Shown: piece after piece, positions 5,828 to 6,096 of the stretch
How the letters are laid out: each line of letters begins with the position of its first letter
Position numbering within the stretch: position 1 is the first letter of the stretch
From: Phycisphaerales bacterium
GTDB taxonomy: Bacteria > Planctomycetota > Phycisphaerae > Sedimentisphaerales > Anaerohalosphaeraceae
DNA length: 6,096 nt
Direction of reading: 5' to 3'
Assembly (NCBI GenBank): GCA_003152975.1
Contig: PMBP01000224.1
Span: 1-6,096 of the forward strand
Translations under genes and position numbers: made by a program
The notes under the pieces: model-generated
What the model saw: only the letters and a program-made list of their open reading frames with translations
Told to the model about the DNA's origin: nothing
Database searches by the model: none

Positions 5828-6096
5828 TCAGGCGATGGCCTTGACCATCGCCGCAAAATCTTCGACCTTCAAGCTGGCCCCGCCGATCAGCAGGCCATCG
5901 ACATCTGGATTCTTCATCAGTTCGGCCGTGTTGGACGGCTTGGCCGAACCGCCGTATTGAACACGGATCGTGTCTGCGATCTTCGGCGAGTACATCGTGG
6001 CCAGCAGCCCCCGGATCATCGCGTGGACTTCCTGGGCCTGCTGGGCCGTGGCGGTGCGGCCGGTGCCGATCGCCCAGACCGGCTCATAGGCGACGA
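5828..6096 (-). CDS. tpiA: Triosephosphate isomerase, C-terminal part (5' end outside window)
   Basis: Glycolytic enzyme interconverting dihydroxyacetone phosphate and glyceraldehyde-3-phosphate, with a TIM-barrel fold. Only the last 88 residues or so are in the window. They begin with [16 protein letters not shown], in which the Glu of [10 protein letters not shown] is the catalytic base and the following loop is the flexible lid. [11 protein letters not shown] and [10 protein letters not shown] form the phosphate-binding loops near the end. The protein closes normally with FAAMVKAIA and a TGA, so the 3' end is intact. It is followed after a hairpin-containing spacer by secG. Identification is secure despite truncation by the window edge. 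Confidence 0.97.
   Translation of the reverse strand, partial: VAYEPVWAIGTGRTATAQQAQEVHAMIRGLLATMYSPKIADTIRVQYGGSAKPSNTAELMKNPDVDGLLIGGASLKVEDFAAMVKAIA

Noticed and set aside
5140..5856. Minus-strand open frame of 238 codons covering secG
   Set aside because: It is a frame-shifted shadow of secG with Arg/Gly/Asp-rich sequence; secG has clear membrane helices and its family motif.

Overview
The window is ordinary-looking bacterial chromosome with high GC, and every real gene in it lies on the minus strand. Read in the direction of transcription (from 6096 down to 1) the order is: tpiA (3' part), secG, a yicC/yloC-type endoribonuclease gene, gmk, rpoZ (omega), coaC, coaB, rimO and pgsA (5' part, running off the window). 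There is no tRNA, rRNA, CRISPR array, transposase, phage gene or toxin-antitoxin module, and no gene-free stretch longer than about 110 bases.

Region by region. From 6096 to 5250 lie the end of triosephosphate isomerase and SecG, separated by a spacer holding two GC-rich stem-loops. From 5143 to 2157 there is a compact run, yicC-gmk-rpoZ-coaC-coaB. In it yicC and gmk overlap by 11 nt, gmk and rpoZ are 2 nt apart, and rpoZ and coaC are 13 nt apart, so it is very likely one transcription unit. This order matches the widely conserved yloC-gmk-rpoZ-coaBC neighbourhood known from Firmicutes and others, except that the coenzyme A gene is split here into separate coaC and coaB cistrons. From 2119 to 1 lie rimO and pgsA, another pair found together in many bacteria. 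rimO is preceded by a tiny reading frame with a much better ribosome binding site than rimO itself. pgsA starts at a TTG placed inside a short tandem repeat.

Functionally the genes are housekeeping: glycolysis (TpiA), protein export (SecG), RNA turnover (YicC), GTP supply (Gmk), transcription (omega), coenzyme A synthesis (CoaC and CoaB act consecutively), ribosomal protein S12 modification (RimO) and phospholipid synthesis (PgsA).

The organism is probably an uncultivated or little-studied bacterium. The omega sequence type, the SecG with a long Ala/Pro tail, the split coaC/coaB and the short AT-rich repeats in an otherwise GC-rich background would fit Planctomycetota (Phycisphaerae-like). 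That placement is an inference from memory of such genomes, not shown by a search. I did not find a convincing new multi-gene system. The items most worth a second look are the small leader frame before rimO, the repeat-derived start of pgsA, the split coaBC and the tandem hairpins before secG.
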